Below, in pieces: positions 27,453 to 37,009 of a DNA stretch of 64,000 nucleotides (positions are counted from its first letter, which is position 1; each line of letters opens with the position of its first letter). Origin of the DNA: WQXF01 sp031552825. Lineage in GTDB: Bacteria > Bacillota > Clostridia > Christensenellales > Aristaeellaceae. The position numbers and the translations under genes are program-made. The stretch is taken from NCBI GenBank assembly GCA_031552825.1, contig JAVBMD010000008.1, positions 1 through 64,000 on the forward strand, read 5' to 3'. The notes under the pieces are model-generated. The model was not told the origin of the DNA. It worked only from the letters and a program-made list of their open reading frames with translations, and did no database searches.

Positions 27453-27713
27453 ATGGGCTTGATTTCTTTAGCGCTCGTATTGGTATTTGGCGCGCTCGTC
27501 GGCTGGCTAACCAGCAAGATCACACACGCCTCGCTCTCGCTGGGCTGGAGCATCGCGCTGGGCATCGTCGGCGCGGTGGTCGGCACCTTCGCGGGCAACC
27601 TGATCGGCTTGCGCAGCGCCGGCGGCATGTTCAGCTTTAACATCGGCAACATCCTGATCTCGGTCGGCGGCGCCTGCCTCGTGGTCTGGCTGTTTGGCAA
27701 AATGGAGAGATAA
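27453..27713 (+). CDS. GlsB/YeaQ/YmgE-family stress membrane protein
   Basis: 86 residues, three membrane segments with the Gly-rich pattern GALVGWLTSKI and GIVGAVVGTFAGNLIG typical of the family. These small proteins respond to envelope and general stress, and their mechanism is unknown. GGAGG lies seven bases before the ATG. Confidence 0.88.
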   Translation: MGLISLALVLVFGALVGWLTSKITHASLSLGWSIALGIVGAVVGTFAGNLIGLRSAGGMFSFNIGNILISVGGACLVVWLFGKMER

Positions 27714-27762
27714 CTCGGTTTGCGAAAGCAGCCCGCTTCGCTACAGCAAAGAAAAGCAAAGA

Positions 27763-27821
27763 GGTTGCCGCGGTGCGGGGGCGCTTATCGCCGCCAGCCT
27801 ACATCGTGGCAACCCTTTTTT
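27763..27821 (+). terminator. Terminator after the GlsB-like gene
   Basis: GGTTGCCGCG pairs with CGTGGCAACC (one G-U) around a 32-base structured loop and is followed by CTTTTTT. The 3' end touches the stop of the opposing HD-GYP gene. Confidence 0.7.
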
Positions 27822-28875
27822 ACTCCGCGTAGCTGATGTAAATATCCCGAACGATGTTCTTTTGATCCAGCAGCGCATCCACCAAGTCCGGATCGAAATG
27901 CTTGCCGCGCGCCTCAACCATCGCCTCAATGGCCTGATCGTACGTCATCGCGTGGCGATAGGTGCGCAGGCTCATCAGCGCGTCGAGCACGTCGGCCACC
28001 GCCACCAGACGCGCGGGCAGCGGAATCTGCTCGCCGCGCAGGCCGCGCGGGTAGCCGCTGCCATCCCACTTCTCATGGTGCGAGGCGGCGATCTGTCTCG
28101 CCACCTTGAGCAATCCGTCCGGATCCTCGCTTTCGGCGCATTCCAGCGCGCGCGCACCGTACTCGGTGTGCTTTTTCATGATGTCGTATTCCTCCGGCGT
28201 CAAGCGCCCCGGCTTGAGCAGGATGGCGTCCGCGATGGACACCTTGCCGATATCGTGCATCTGGCTGCCCAGCACGATCCGCTCGGCGAGCCCTTCATCA
28301 ATGGCGCGCTCGGGATAAAGCTTGTTGTAGCCCACGATCACTTTGCGCACCACCGCCTGCACGCGCTGGATGTGCGAACCCTGCGCCTGATCGCGATACT
28401 CCACAAGGTTGGAAAACAGCGTCACCATCAGGTTGCGCTGCGCCGCCATCCCTGCCATGCGGTCGGTCACGGTGCGCTCCAACTGCCCGCGCAAATCGAA
28501 CAGCTCCAGATAGAGCTCGATTTGCCGCAAAAGCGCAGAAGGCAAGAACGGCTTGCGAATCACATCCACCACGTAGGGATCCTGCAGCAGGGTGAGCTGC
28601 TGGCTATTTTCCGCCACGCCGGTCAGCAGAAGAATGGGCAGATGCGCGGTGGCGGGCTGCCCGTGGACGGCGCGCGCCACCTCCAGCCCGTTCATCTCCG
28701 GCATCTCCATGTCGAGCAGCATCAAGTCGGCGCTATCCTGTTGCAGATAGCGCAGCGCGTCGGCGCCGCTGCGCACCGGCACGCAATGATATTGCGCCTT
28801 GAGCAGCCCGTGCACCAGCATGAGGATAATGTTGTCGTCGTCCACGACCAATATCGTCTTGCGATCGTTGTCCAT
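27820..28875 (-). CDS. Response regulator with HD-GYP domain
   Basis: 351 residues. A receiver domain (1-120) with the acid pair DD at 12-13 and the phosphorylated Asp55 in LLDMEMPEMNG is followed by a ~60-residue helical linker. The HD-GYP domain has MHDIGK, SHHEKWDGSGYPRGL and YRHAM. HD-GYP enzymes hydrolyse cyclic di-GMP and, in some cases, cGAMP. The active-site ligands are present. It starts at 28875 after GAGGTG and is 34 bases downstream of a hybrid kinase, its likely partner. Confidence 0.9.
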   Translation of the reverse strand: MDNDRKTILVVDDDNIILMLVHGLLKAQYHCVPVRSGADALRYLQQDSADLMLLDMEMPEMNGLEVARAVHGQPATAHLPILLLTGVAENSQQLTLLQDPYVVDVIRKPFLPSALLRQIELYLELFDLRGQLERTVTDRMAGMAAQRNLMVTLFSNLVEYRDQAQGSHIQRVQAVVRKVIVGYNKLYPERAIDEGLAERIVLGSQMHDIGKVSIADAILLKPGRLTPEEYDIMKKHTEYGARALECAESEDPDGLLKVARQIAASHHEKWDGSGYPRGLRGEQIPLPARLVAVADVLDALMSLRTYRHAMTYDQAIEAMVEARGKHFDPDLVDALLDQKNIVRDIYISYAE

Positions 28876-28909
28876 ATAGCACCTCATTGACGTTTGATAC
28901 CGGTTCGCG

Positions 28910-31900
28910 CTATTCTTTCCGCGCCGCCCGCGCCGCCAAGATGGCGTTCATCTCGGCATCAAACTCGGCGGCAAACTCCGGAGGGATTTCTTCATCCGAG
29001 AAGTCGTCGTCGTCCATCATCGGGCGGGGGGCGACCACCTCGCGCGTATCGCGCGCCGCTTCGATGACGGCATCCTCGATCTTCTGCGCATCGACGCGCC
29101 TTAAGCGGCGGGGCAGGGACGGCATGGGTTCGTGCTCCGAGGGCGGCGGCGCTTCGGCCTCCATGCGCTCCTCCAGCATGCCCTCGACGATCTCCAGCGC
29201 CGAGCGATATTCGAAGGCCTGCAAGTGCGTGTTGAGTTGCTCCACACGCGCACGCTCCGCCTGCGTACACACGGCGCGCAGCGCGGCAAAGAGATCCAGC
29301 GCATCGGCGTACTGATAGGTCAGCAGCATTTCCCGGATCTGCTCCAGCAAGCGGACGTCCTCGCTCTTGCTCACCACGGTGGCGTCGCACTCCTGCAGCG
29401 CCGTGCGCAGTCTAGCATAAAACCGCTCCAGCTTTTGCGAAAGCGAGCGCAGGTTTTCCCGAACGAAGGCGGAATCGCCCTGATCCAGCGAGAGGCGAAG
29501 CATCCCGGTATGCGCGGCCAGCCTGCGCTCGCCAATGCGCTCCAGCAAAACGCCCAGCTTTCGCAACGGCGCGCGCAGCGTCCATTGGCGGGAGAACTTG
29601 GATACGCAAGCGCTGATGCGCCGCAAAAGCGGCTCTAGCTCCACCAACGCATCCTGCAGCTCCATCAGGTAAGCGTCGACTTCGTCGATTCGCTCGTTTT
29701 CCAGCAGCCTTTCGGTGCGCGAAAGCTCTAAGGGAGCCAAAGCCTGCACGATCTGCTGCAGCCGCGCCTGTAAAAACCCGCTGCCCGCCGGGAGGTTCTG
29801 CTTGCTCAGGCATTTTTCCGGCGGCAGGTAGGTGCGCAGCAGCTGGCTGAGCTTGGGTAGCTCCACCGGCTTTGCCAGCATATCCTGCGCTCCGGCTTTG
29901 ATGAACAGCTTGCGCGATTCCGGCATGACGTTGGCCGAGAGCATGAGCAGCACCTGCGTAGCAAACCGCCCGCCCATCGCGCGGATGGCACGCACCGTAT
30001 CCACGCCATCCATGCCCGGCATGATGTGATCGACAAACACGATGTCGAAATCGTTTAGCTTGAGCTTGGAGATGCCCTGTTCGCCGCTGATGGCCTGCTC
30101 CACCTCGATGCCGTACAGTTTGAGCAGGTTGGCGGCCACCATGAGGTTCACCTCGTTATCGTCGATGAGCAACACGCGCGCGTCCCGGGTTTGGAAGAGG
30201 CACTCCCGCGCCTGCTGGATCGGGGTTGGCGCTTTGTCGGTCACGGCGTCGTTGAGTACGGCGCTCATGGTCATCACGTGCAGGGGATGGAAGATGACGC
30301 GGTCGCTCATGCGGATATAGGCGGTAAGCGAGGTGGCCGGATCGACCAGCAGCGCGCGCTGGCAATTCTGCGGCGTGGGCTGGCGGATCCACGCATAGGC
30401 GGCCTCGGCCGAAAGGTCGAGCAGCATGTGCGTGTAGGAAGCGGCCTGCGCGGGCGTGCCGCGCTCCGCTTTAACCTTCAGGCGCGCCGCCATCTCGATG
30501 GCGTTCTCATACAGCGCCGGTTGGTCGCTGCAGATCAGCAGGCGTTTATCCCGCGCGCCGGGTACCGAGGCAATCGGCGCGTCGTTGACCACCTGCTGGG
30601 CGATGGTAAACTCAAAGGCGGTTCCAACGCCGGGCTTGCTGCGCACGCTCAGCTCGCTGTGCATCAGCTCCATCAGCCTGCGGCTGATGGCCAAGCCGAG
30701 GCCGGTGCCCTGCCGGTTTTGCGCCTTGGTGGAGTTGAGCTGCTCAAAGGGCGCAAACAGCTTGCTCAGCTCCTCCGGCGGGATGCCCACGCCGGTGTCG
30801 GCCACCTCAAAGCGCAGCATCAGCTGGCTATCGCGGTACACGCGCTGCACCCGCAGCGTCACCGAGCCTTTCTCGGTAAACTTGACGGCGTTGCCCAGCA
30901 GGTTGAGCAGCACTTGCCGGATGCGCACGCTGTCGCCCACCATCTCCTTGGGGATCTCGGGATCCACCTGCGTCAAAAAGGTCAGGCCGCGCTCCCGCGC
31001 GCGCAGGTTGATGATCGAGACGACGTCGTGAAACATAGAAGGGAAATCGTAGCGCTCCTCATAGAGCTCCAGCTTGCCGGCCTCGATCTTGCTGATGTCC
31101 AGAATATCGTTAATCAGCCCGATCAGGTTTTGCGAGGCAAGCTTGATGTTCTCGGCCTGCATGTATTCGGTTGGACCCAGCTGCTCGCTGAGCAGCAGCA
31201 TGTCGGCCATGCCGGAGATGGCGTGCATCGGGGTGCGGATCTCGTGGCTCATGCTGGCCAGAAAGTCGTTCTTGACCCGGCCCGCCGTGCCAAGATCCTC
31301 CTGCGTATCCTGCAATTCGTCGGCTAAGGTTTGCGCGCGGAAGGTGGCGGCATCGGCTTGCGTGCGCACCTGCTCCAACCCCAGCGAAAGCAACCAGCCC
31401 AGCAGCAGCAGCGCGCCATACATCACCGCGGCTTGCATGCCCACCGGCGCGGAGATCAAGAAATACTCGGCGGCGGCACCGGCGGCCAGCAGCAGCGTAT
31501 ACAGCAGCCGCCAACGGCGGGAAGCCCGCGCCCCTTGGGTAGCCAACGGCGCCGCCATCGGCACAAAGAGCGTCATCGTAACAACCAGCAGATCGCGCTC
31601 GAATCCGCCGAACGCCCATTGCAGCGCGGCAGGGTACGCCAGCGCCGCCAGCAGCAACACGCGCGCCAGCCACTTGTTCGCGCTCCAACGATCGGCCTTG
31701 CGATCCAGCGCAATAAAAAACGGCAGCATCAACAGCACCGCCGAGGCCGGGGCGGCCTGCCCGCGCCAGACCGCCAGTCCGGCGCACACTACGGCCTGTA
31801 TCGCCGAGCAGATGCACACCAACCGCAGCCATTGAATGCGCAGCGTTGGCGTCACGGCGGAACGGGCTGACGGCGCTGCCTCTTGCCCACCCTCTTCGCG

Positions 31901-31921
31901 CAAAGCTTTGGTCTGCGCCAT
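28910..31921 (-). CDS. Hybrid sensor histidine kinase with receiver domain
   Basis: 1003 residues. A membrane region of about six helices (25-190), without a clear external sensor domain, is followed by a short coiled linker. HisKA contains the phosphorylated His in SMSHEIRTPMHAISG (about 225), and the HATPase domain follows (GTGLGLAISRRLMEL). After a degenerate domain (about 430-580) there is a receiver with Asp631 in FVDHIMPGMDG. The ~300-residue C-terminal part is helical and acidic, with no clear HPt histidine. The start at 31921 has AGGAAGGA upstream. The cognate output is probably the HD-GYP regulator downstream. Confidence 0.88.
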   Translation of the reverse strand: MAQTKALREEGGQEAAPSARSAVTPTLRIQWLRLVCICSAIQAVVCAGLAVWRGQAAPASAVLLMLPFFIALDRKADRWSANKWLARVLLLAALAYPAALQWAFGGFERDLLVVTMTLFVPMAAPLATQGARASRRWRLLYTLLLAAGAAAEYFLISAPVGMQAAVMYGALLLLGWLLSLGLEQVRTQADAATFRAQTLADELQDTQEDLGTAGRVKNDFLASMSHEIRTPMHAISGMADMLLLSEQLGPTEYMQAENIKLASQNLIGLINDILDISKIEAGKLELYEERYDFPSMFHDVVSIINLRARERGLTFLTQVDPEIPKEMVGDSVRIRQVLLNLLGNAVKFTEKGSVTLRVQRVYRDSQLMLRFEVADTGVGIPPEELSKLFAPFEQLNSTKAQNRQGTGLGLAISRRLMELMHSELSVRSKPGVGTAFEFTIAQQVVNDAPIASVPGARDKRLLICSDQPALYENAIEMAARLKVKAERGTPAQAASYTHMLLDLSAEAAYAWIRQPTPQNCQRALLVDPATSLTAYIRMSDRVIFHPLHVMTMSAVLNDAVTDKAPTPIQQARECLFQTRDARVLLIDDNEVNLMVAANLLKLYGIEVEQAISGEQGISKLKLNDFDIVFVDHIMPGMDGVDTVRAIRAMGGRFATQVLLMLSANVMPESRKLFIKAGAQDMLAKPVELPKLSQLLRTYLPPEKCLSKQNLPAGSGFLQARLQQIVQALAPLELSRTERLLENERIDEVDAYLMELQDALVELEPLLRRISACVSKFSRQWTLRAPLRKLGVLLERIGERRLAAHTGMLRLSLDQGDSAFVRENLRSLSQKLERFYARLRTALQECDATVVSKSEDVRLLEQIREMLLTYQYADALDLFAALRAVCTQAERARVEQLNTHLQAFEYRSALEIVEGMLEERMEAEAPPPSEHEPMPSLPRRLRRVDAQKIEDAVIEAARDTREVVAPRPMMDDDDFSDEEIPPEFAAEFDAEMNAILAARAARKE

Positions 31922-32018
31922 GCGTGTTCCTTCCTTTCCAGCGCGCAGAAGCTCCTTCCTACGCACAGACAAACGGCTCACTTTCTTTAGCGGCCGATAG
32001 ATTCCATAATATGTGGAT

Positions 32019-32024
32019 ATTATA
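32019..32024 (-). promoter_or_regulatory. Extended -10 promoter of the hybrid kinase gene
   Basis: TGGTATAAT on the minus strand, about 100 bases before the start codon. There is no good -35 box. Confidence 0.45.
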
Positions 32025-32077
32025 CCATAGAAGCACGATGGATGGTACCCTTCGGTTACAATAAAGGTCGTTTTTTG

Positions 32078-32106
32078 TTGACGCAGAGAAAATAGATTTG
32101 TATAAT
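32078..32106 (+). promoter_or_regulatory. Near-consensus sigma-A promoter of the CstA-like gene
   Basis: TTGACG at 32078-32083 and TATAAT at 32101-32106 are separated by 17 bp. The start codon is 55 bases further on. Confidence 0.85.
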
Positions 32107-32160
32107 GATGGTAGTGTAACGTTTTTCCACGAAAGGACACATAAGGGAGGAATCTGCGGT

Positions 32161-33966
32161 ATGTTAGCCAGCATTTGGTTAGCGGTGGCAGGCGCGTGTC
32201 TGATCGCGTGGTATATGCTATGCAAAGACCCGCTGCACCGCGCGCTTGGCGTCGACCCGTTCCGCGCGGCTCCGGGCGATCTGGAGAGGCGCGATTTGCC
32301 GGTTTGGCTGTTGCTTGCCGGGCAGATCGCGCTGCTCGTCGGCATGGCGCCGCTCTTTAGCGCCTCGCTGTTGCTGCGCTACGGCATTCGTCCCGCGATT
32401 TTGTGGACGGTGCTCGGCGCCATGCTGCTGGCGGCGACGCCCTACATGGTTACGTTATGGGCATCGCTGCGTTCCGGCGGCAAAAGCATCGGCGCCATGA
32501 TGTATGAATACCTAGGCGGGCGCGGCAAGCAGGCGCTGTCGGTGCTCGGCTGGCTGCTCAGCGTGCTGATGGTAACGATGATGGTCGGCATCGTCGCTTC
32601 GGGCTGGGACGAGCAACCGCAGCAGGTGCGCGCAGACGACTACGTATCCGACCTATCCGCCTATCGCGAGGCGCAGGCCGCCGCCGAGAACGGCTCTCCC
32701 ATCGACCTGACGCCTTATATGGACACCGAAGCCTTCGAAAAAGCGCAGCGCAGCGTGCTGTGGGAAGCCGATCAGCGCGCCATCGCTACCACCGCCTCCT
32801 TGGGCATGCTGGCGCTCTCGGTTCTGTTTGGTTTGCTGCTCTTCCGCATGAAACAAAATCCGTTGGCCACCACTGCCGTGATGGTGGCGATGATGGTGGG
32901 CGTCATCTGGTGCAGCGCCTATGCCCCGCTGGCGCTGCCGCACGCGACTTGGGTGTACATCCTGCTGGGATACGCGCTGCTGTGCGCGCTGACGCCAGCA
33001 CAGTGGCTCAGCATCCCGCGCGACGCGCTGGTCGGCGTGCTGACCTGCCTGCTGGCGCTGACCTGCGTGGCCGGAGCGCTGTTCAACCCGCTGAAGGTGA
33101 CGCAGCCCAACTTCGTCGCTTGGCGCATCGAAAACGGCGGGGCGCTGTTCCCCTTCCTGCTGCTGACCACCATGGCAGGCGGGCTCAACGCCATCTTCCT
33201 GTTTTCCACCTCGCAGCGCACGGCGCGCTTTGCCCTGCGCGAGCAGGACGTCTACCCCGTCACCTTCGGCAGCGCGCTTGGCGCGGCCTTCATCGGCGTG
33301 GTCATGGTGGTGGCGGTAGGGCAGTACACGCCGCTTCCGCTGGGCGCGCTGGGCGATGTGTTCGCCGCGCCGCGCCTGCTGCTGGGCAGCGTAGCGATGC
33401 TGCTTTCCTCGGCGGGCGTGCCGCTGGGCTGGGCGACGATTTGGGTGACGCTGGTGTGCGTAGGCTGTGCGCTGGGCGCGCTGGACACCGCCGTGCGCCT
33501 GGGCACCTCGCTGATGCACGGCATTTATTTCGCGCAGACCAATCCCGCCCGCGCCCTGTCGCTGGATCGGATCTTGGCGGCGTTTATCACGGTGGTGGCG
33601 GCGTTCCTGATCTCCAATGTGGATTATTGGATCCTCTGGCCGCTATTCGGCGCGGCTTCGCTGGGCGCTTGCGCCGTGGCGCTGATCCCTATCGCCGTTT
33701 GGCTCAAGCGCAATGACCGCCGCTTCTGGCGGACGCTCTCCTTCTTCTCCGTCGCGCTGGCGCTGCTGTCGCTGGGCTGCCTGGCCGGTTCATTGATCGC
33801 GCAGATCCATCCCACGCTGGACAACCTGCTCTCCAACGGCACGCTGATCCTGCATTGCGTGGTGGCGGTGCTGCTGCTGGGGGCTATGGTTCACGCGCTG
33901 ACCGGCATCGGCCGCCCCGCGCGCGAACTGCCGCCCGTCAAGGGCGGGCAAACGCTATCCCAATAA
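32161..33966 (+). CDS. CstA-like multi-pass membrane transporter
   Basis: 601 residues with about fourteen to sixteen hydrophobic segments. The block FPFLLLTTMAGGLNAIFLFSTSQRTAR (about 345-370) resembles the CstA segment TxACGAxSGFHA, and the N-terminal SLLLRYGIRPAILWTVLGA fits the same family. CstA proteins import pyruvate or peptides. The match is partial and the assignment is inference. A soluble loop with DEQPQQVRADDY (about 160-205) is unusual. The start at 32161 has GGGAGG upstream. A methyltransferase gene follows 12 bases later. Confidence 0.55.
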   Translation: MLASIWLAVAGACLIAWYMLCKDPLHRALGVDPFRAAPGDLERRDLPVWLLLAGQIALLVGMAPLFSASLLLRYGIRPAILWTVLGAMLLAATPYMVTLWASLRSGGKSIGAMMYEYLGGRGKQALSVLGWLLSVLMVTMMVGIVASGWDEQPQQVRADDYVSDLSAYREAQAAAENGSPIDLTPYMDTEAFEKAQRSVLWEADQRAIATTASLGMLALSVLFGLLLFRMKQNPLATTAVMVAMMVGVIWCSAYAPLALPHATWVYILLGYALLCALTPAQWLSIPRDALVGVLTCLLALTCVAGALFNPLKVTQPNFVAWRIENGGALFPFLLLTTMAGGLNAIFLFSTSQRTARFALREQDVYPVTFGSALGAAFIGVVMVVAVGQYTPLPLGALGDVFAAPRLLLGSVAMLLSSAGVPLGWATIWVTLVCVGCALGALDTAVRLGTSLMHGIYFAQTNPARALSLDRILAAFITVVAAFLISNVDYWILWPLFGAASLGACAVALIPIAVWLKRNDRRFWRTLSFFSVALALLSLGCLAGSLIAQIHPTLDNLLSNGTLILHCVVAVLLLGAMVHALTGIGRPARELPPVKGGQTLSQ

Positions 33967-33978
33967 GGAGGCCGCCGA

Positions 33979-34752
33979 ATGCAACCCATCGACATCGTAG
34001 CGCACAACCGCGCGGCATGGTCGCAAGAAAAGAAAAAAGGCAACCGTTGGACCATCCCCGCCTCACCCGAGGAGATCACGCGCGCGCGCCGGGGCGAGCA
34101 CGCGCTGCTGCTGACGCCCAAGATCGTCGTACCCAGCGAATGGCTGGGCGATGTGCGCGGCAAGGACATCCTTTGCCTAGCCTCGGGCGGCGGGCAGCAG
34201 GGGCCGGTGCTGGCCGCCATGGGCGCAAGGGTAACGGTGTTCGACAACTGCCCGGATCAGCTGGCAGGCGACCGCATGGTGGCCAACCGCGAGGATTTAG
34301 AAATCGCCACCGTACAGGGCGACATGCGCGATCTTTCCGCGTTCGCCGACGCGTCGTTCGATCTGATCTTTCATCCGGTGTCCAACTGCTTTGTGGACGA
34401 CATCCTGCCGATGTGGCGCGAATGCGCCCGGGTGCTGCGGCGCGGCGGCGCGCTGCTGGCCGGGTTCAACAATCCGCTGCTCTATCTCTTCGACATGCAG
34501 GCGTGGGACGAGGGGCGGCTGGAGGTGCGTTACGCCATCCCCTATTCCGATGTGAAGCAGTTGCCCCCGGATCAGCTGGCCGCCCGCATCGCCGCCGGAG
34601 AGACGCTGGAGTTCGGCCACTCGCTAACGCAGCAGATCGGCGGCCAACTCTCCGCAGGATTGCTGCTGGCCGGGCTCTTCGAGGATACCTACGACGATCT
34701 GCTCGATCCCTACACGCCCACCTTCATCGCCACCCGCGCCATCAAGCCGTAA
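33979..34752 (+). CDS. Class I SAM-dependent methyltransferase
   Basis: 257 residues. The SAM-binding motif ILCLASGGGQQGPVLAAMGARVTVFD lies at about 64-90, and the acidic motif ADASFDLIFHPVSNCFV at about 118-135. The pattern belongs to the Methyltransf_11 group, small-molecule or unknown substrate. The N-terminal AHNRAAWSQEKKKGNRW is typical of this clostridial subgroup. AAGGAGG precedes the ATG. Probably cotranscribed with the CstA-like gene. Confidence 0.85.
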   Translation: MQPIDIVAHNRAAWSQEKKKGNRWTIPASPEEITRARRGEHALLLTPKIVVPSEWLGDVRGKDILCLASGGGQQGPVLAAMGARVTVFDNCPDQLAGDRMVANREDLEIATVQGDMRDLSAFADASFDLIFHPVSNCFVDDILPMWRECARVLRRGGALLAGFNNPLLYLFDMQAWDEGRLEVRYAIPYSDVKQLPPDQLAARIAAGETLEFGHSLTQQIGGQLSAGLLLAGLFEDTYDDLLDPYTPTFIATRAIKP

Positions 34753-34792
34753 TACCGATTTTTGAATGCTGATTTTCGAATGCTGATTTTTG

Positions 34793-34817
34793 TTTTCCCC
34801 CGCTTCGCGGGGGAAAA
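34793..34817. terminator. Perfect hairpin after the methyltransferase gene
   Basis: TTTTCCCCCGC, loop TTC, GCGGGGGAAAA, an 11-bp stem with T and A runs that can terminate in both directions. It is preceded by a tandem pair of GAATGCTGATTTT at about 34764-34792. Nearly the same hairpin lies at 9785-9808. Confidence 0.75.
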
Positions 34818-34840
34818 CATCTTTTATTAAAGGAGTATTC

Positions 34841-35758
34841 ATGCTTTCTTCGCTTTCCAATTCCTTTGTGCTGCTGCTGATGATCGCGCTGGGGTACGCT
34901 CTCAAGCGGCGCGGGGTCATCGGGCCGCAGCACCGCAAGCTGTTCCTGACGCTGATCCTCAACGTCACCATGCCTGCCGCCATCATCGCCGGGTTCGATA
35001 TGAGCCTGAACCTAGGTACGCTGCTGGTGCCGTTCCTCATCGGCTGCGCTTCCTGCGCGCTGCTCAACACCATCGCCATCGTGTGGACGCGCGGCCAGCC
35101 GGGCAAGATCCGCGCGCTGACATTGCTGATGAGCTGCGGCTTTTTGATCGCGCCGTTCACCATCCCCTTTGCGCAGGCCAACATGCCGCAGGTGTTTATG
35201 GCGCTTGCGGCTTTCGATGTGGCGCAAAGCCTGTTCAACATGGGCACCAACTTCGTGCTGGCTTCGGCGCTGGCAACCGAAACACGCTCGGCGGCGGCCT
35301 TCTCGCCCAAGCGCCTGTTGCACAGCATGCTGCACTCCGCGCCGCTGGTCACTTACTTTTCGTTGCTGCTGCTGCGCGCGCTGAACTGGCACCTGCCTGC
35401 CTTCGCGCTCAACTTCTTCGGCAAGGTGGGCGCCGCCAACCTGTTTCTGGGCATGACCTTCATCGGATTGGTGCTGGATTTCCGGCTGGAGCTGGATACG
35501 CTTCGCCAGCTTGCCCGCATCTTCGCCATCCGTTACGGTGTCGCGTTGGCGGTGAGCCTGCTGTGCTTCTTTGTATTGCCCCTTCCCACGCTGTTCGCCA
35601 AGGGCGTCACACTCTGCCTGCTCTCGCCGATTTCCAATGCCTCCATGGCCTATTGCGAAATGCTGGGCTGCGATTCCAAAGCCTATGGCGCCGCCAGCAG
35701 CATCAGCTTTCTGGTGGGGATCGCAAGCTACGCGGCGCTGTTCCTGTTCTGGGCGTAG
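34841..35758 (+). CDS. AEC-family (auxin efflux carrier type) transporter
   Basis: 305 residues with about ten membrane helices in two halves, the fold of AEC transporters. The N-terminal LMIALGYALKRRGVI and the two half-site proline crossovers (VTMPAAIIAGFD and SPISNASMAY) are typical. In bacteria such proteins export or import organic acids such as malate, and the substrate here is unknown. AAAGGAG lies six bases before the ATG at 34841. Confidence 0.88.
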   Translation: MLSSLSNSFVLLLMIALGYALKRRGVIGPQHRKLFLTLILNVTMPAAIIAGFDMSLNLGTLLVPFLIGCASCALLNTIAIVWTRGQPGKIRALTLLMSCGFLIAPFTIPFAQANMPQVFMALAAFDVAQSLFNMGTNFVLASALATETRSAAAFSPKRLLHSMLHSAPLVTYFSLLLLRALNWHLPAFALNFFGKVGAANLFLGMTFIGLVLDFRLELDTLRQLARIFAIRYGVALAVSLLCFFVLPLPTLFAKGVTLCLLSPISNASMAYCEMLGCDSKAYGAASSISFLVGIASYAALFLFWA

Positions 35759-35767
35759 GCGCAAAGC

Positions 35768-35809
35768 AAAGCCGCCTTTGTCAACGGCGCGACAAAGGCG
35801 GCTTTTTGC
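35768..35809. terminator. Strong bidirectional terminator
   Basis: A 15-bp perfect stem (35768-35782 with 35791-35805) with an 8-base loop and T runs on both strands, between convergent genes. Confidence 0.92.
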
Positions 35810-35812
35810 TAT

Positions 35813-36973
35813 TTACTTCACCCGTTCCCCGCTTAGGTACACTTCCTTCACGTGGGTGCGGGTGTCCAGCGGATGCCCGTCGTACAGCGCCAGATCCGCC
35901 ACCTTGCCCGGCGAGAGGGAGCCAAGGTTCCTCTCTTGCCCCACCGCCCAAGCGGCATGAAGCGTCACGCTGCGCAGCGCCTCGCGCTCCGGCAAGCCCT
36001 CGCGCGCGGCAATGGCAGCGCACACCATCAGGTACTGCACCGGGATCACCGGATGGTCGGTCATCATCGCGAAGCGCACACCGGCGGCGCGCAGCTTGCC
36101 CGGGGCGGCGAAATCCAGATTGCGCAGCTCGATCTTGGCGCGCTCCGACAGCAGCGGCCCGACGATGACCGGCAGCCGCGCCGCCTGTTGCGCCGCCCGC
36201 AGCTCCTCGGCGATCAGGTGCCCCTCGGTGCAGTGCTCCAGCGAAAGCCGCAGCCCGAACTCGCGTGCGATGCGCAGCGCCGTGAGAATGTCGTCGGCGC
36301 GGTGGGCATGCGCCTTAACCAGCAGTTCGCCGCGCAGCGCTTGCAGCAAGATTTCCTTGCCCAGATCGCGCGCAGGGCGCTTGCCCTCGTCAGGATCGTC
36401 GCACTTTTTGCCGTACTCCCGTGCGTCGATCAACGCCTGCCGCAGCAGTGCGGCGGTAGCCATGCGCGTGATGGGGCTGCGCTTGCGCTCGTTGTACACG
36501 CGCTTGGGGTTTTCGCCAAAGGCGATCTTCAGCGCCAACGGCTCGCACAGGATGCGGCTCTCCAGCGGCGCGGTGCCGGTCTGGATCAGCGCGAACTGCC
36601 CGCCGATCACGTTGGCGCTGCCGGGGCCGGTGGCCACGGTGGTGACGCCCGCCGCCAGCGCCTCGTCAAAGCAGCGATCCTGCGGGTTCAGGCCATCGAT
36701 GGCGCGCAGCTGCGGCGTAACGGGGTCGACCGACTCGTTGCCGTCGTCCCCCTCGAAGCCCATGCCGTCCTCCCACATGCCGACGTGGCAGTGCGCGTCG
36801 ATGACGCCGGGCAGCGCGTAACAGCCGTGCGCGTCGACGATCTTTTCGACTCCGGCCTGCGGCAGGTTATAGCCCGCCGCCGCGATGCGCCCGCCCTCGA
36901 TGAGCAGCTCGCCGCCGTCCAGAAAATCCTTTTCCTCCATGGTGAGAAGCTTGGCGTTGCGAATGAGCAGCAT
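35813..36973 (-). CDS. Imidazolonepropionase-like amidohydrolase
   Basis: 386 residues. The small beta-sandwich at both ends frames a TIM barrel with the metal motif DAHCHVG (about 62-68), the later His in KAHAHRADD, and the Asp in MMTDHPVIP. It belongs to the amidohydrolase superfamily branch that includes imidazolonepropionase-like and prolidase-like enzymes. Substrate unknown. AAGGAG precedes the ATG. It is 36 bases downstream of the HAD gene and may belong to the RNase J operon. Confidence 0.85.
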   Translation of the reverse strand: MLLIRNAKLLTMEEKDFLDGGELLIEGGRIAAAGYNLPQAGVEKIVDAHGCYALPGVIDAHCHVGMWEDGMGFEGDDGNESVDPVTPQLRAIDGLNPQDRCFDEALAAGVTTVATGPGSANVIGGQFALIQTGTAPLESRILCEPLALKIAFGENPKRVYNERKRSPITRMATAALLRQALIDAREYGKKCDDPDEGKRPARDLGKEILLQALRGELLVKAHAHRADDILTALRIAREFGLRLSLEHCTEGHLIAEELRAAQQAARLPVIVGPLLSERAKIELRNLDFAAPGKLRAAGVRFAMMTDHPVIPVQYLMVCAAIAAREGLPEREALRSVTLHAAWAVGQERNLGSLSPGKVADLALYDGHPLDTRTHVKEVYLSGERVK

Positions 36974-37009
36974 GGTTTCTCCTTAGCAGATGTTTTGCAG
37001 ATATGCTGA

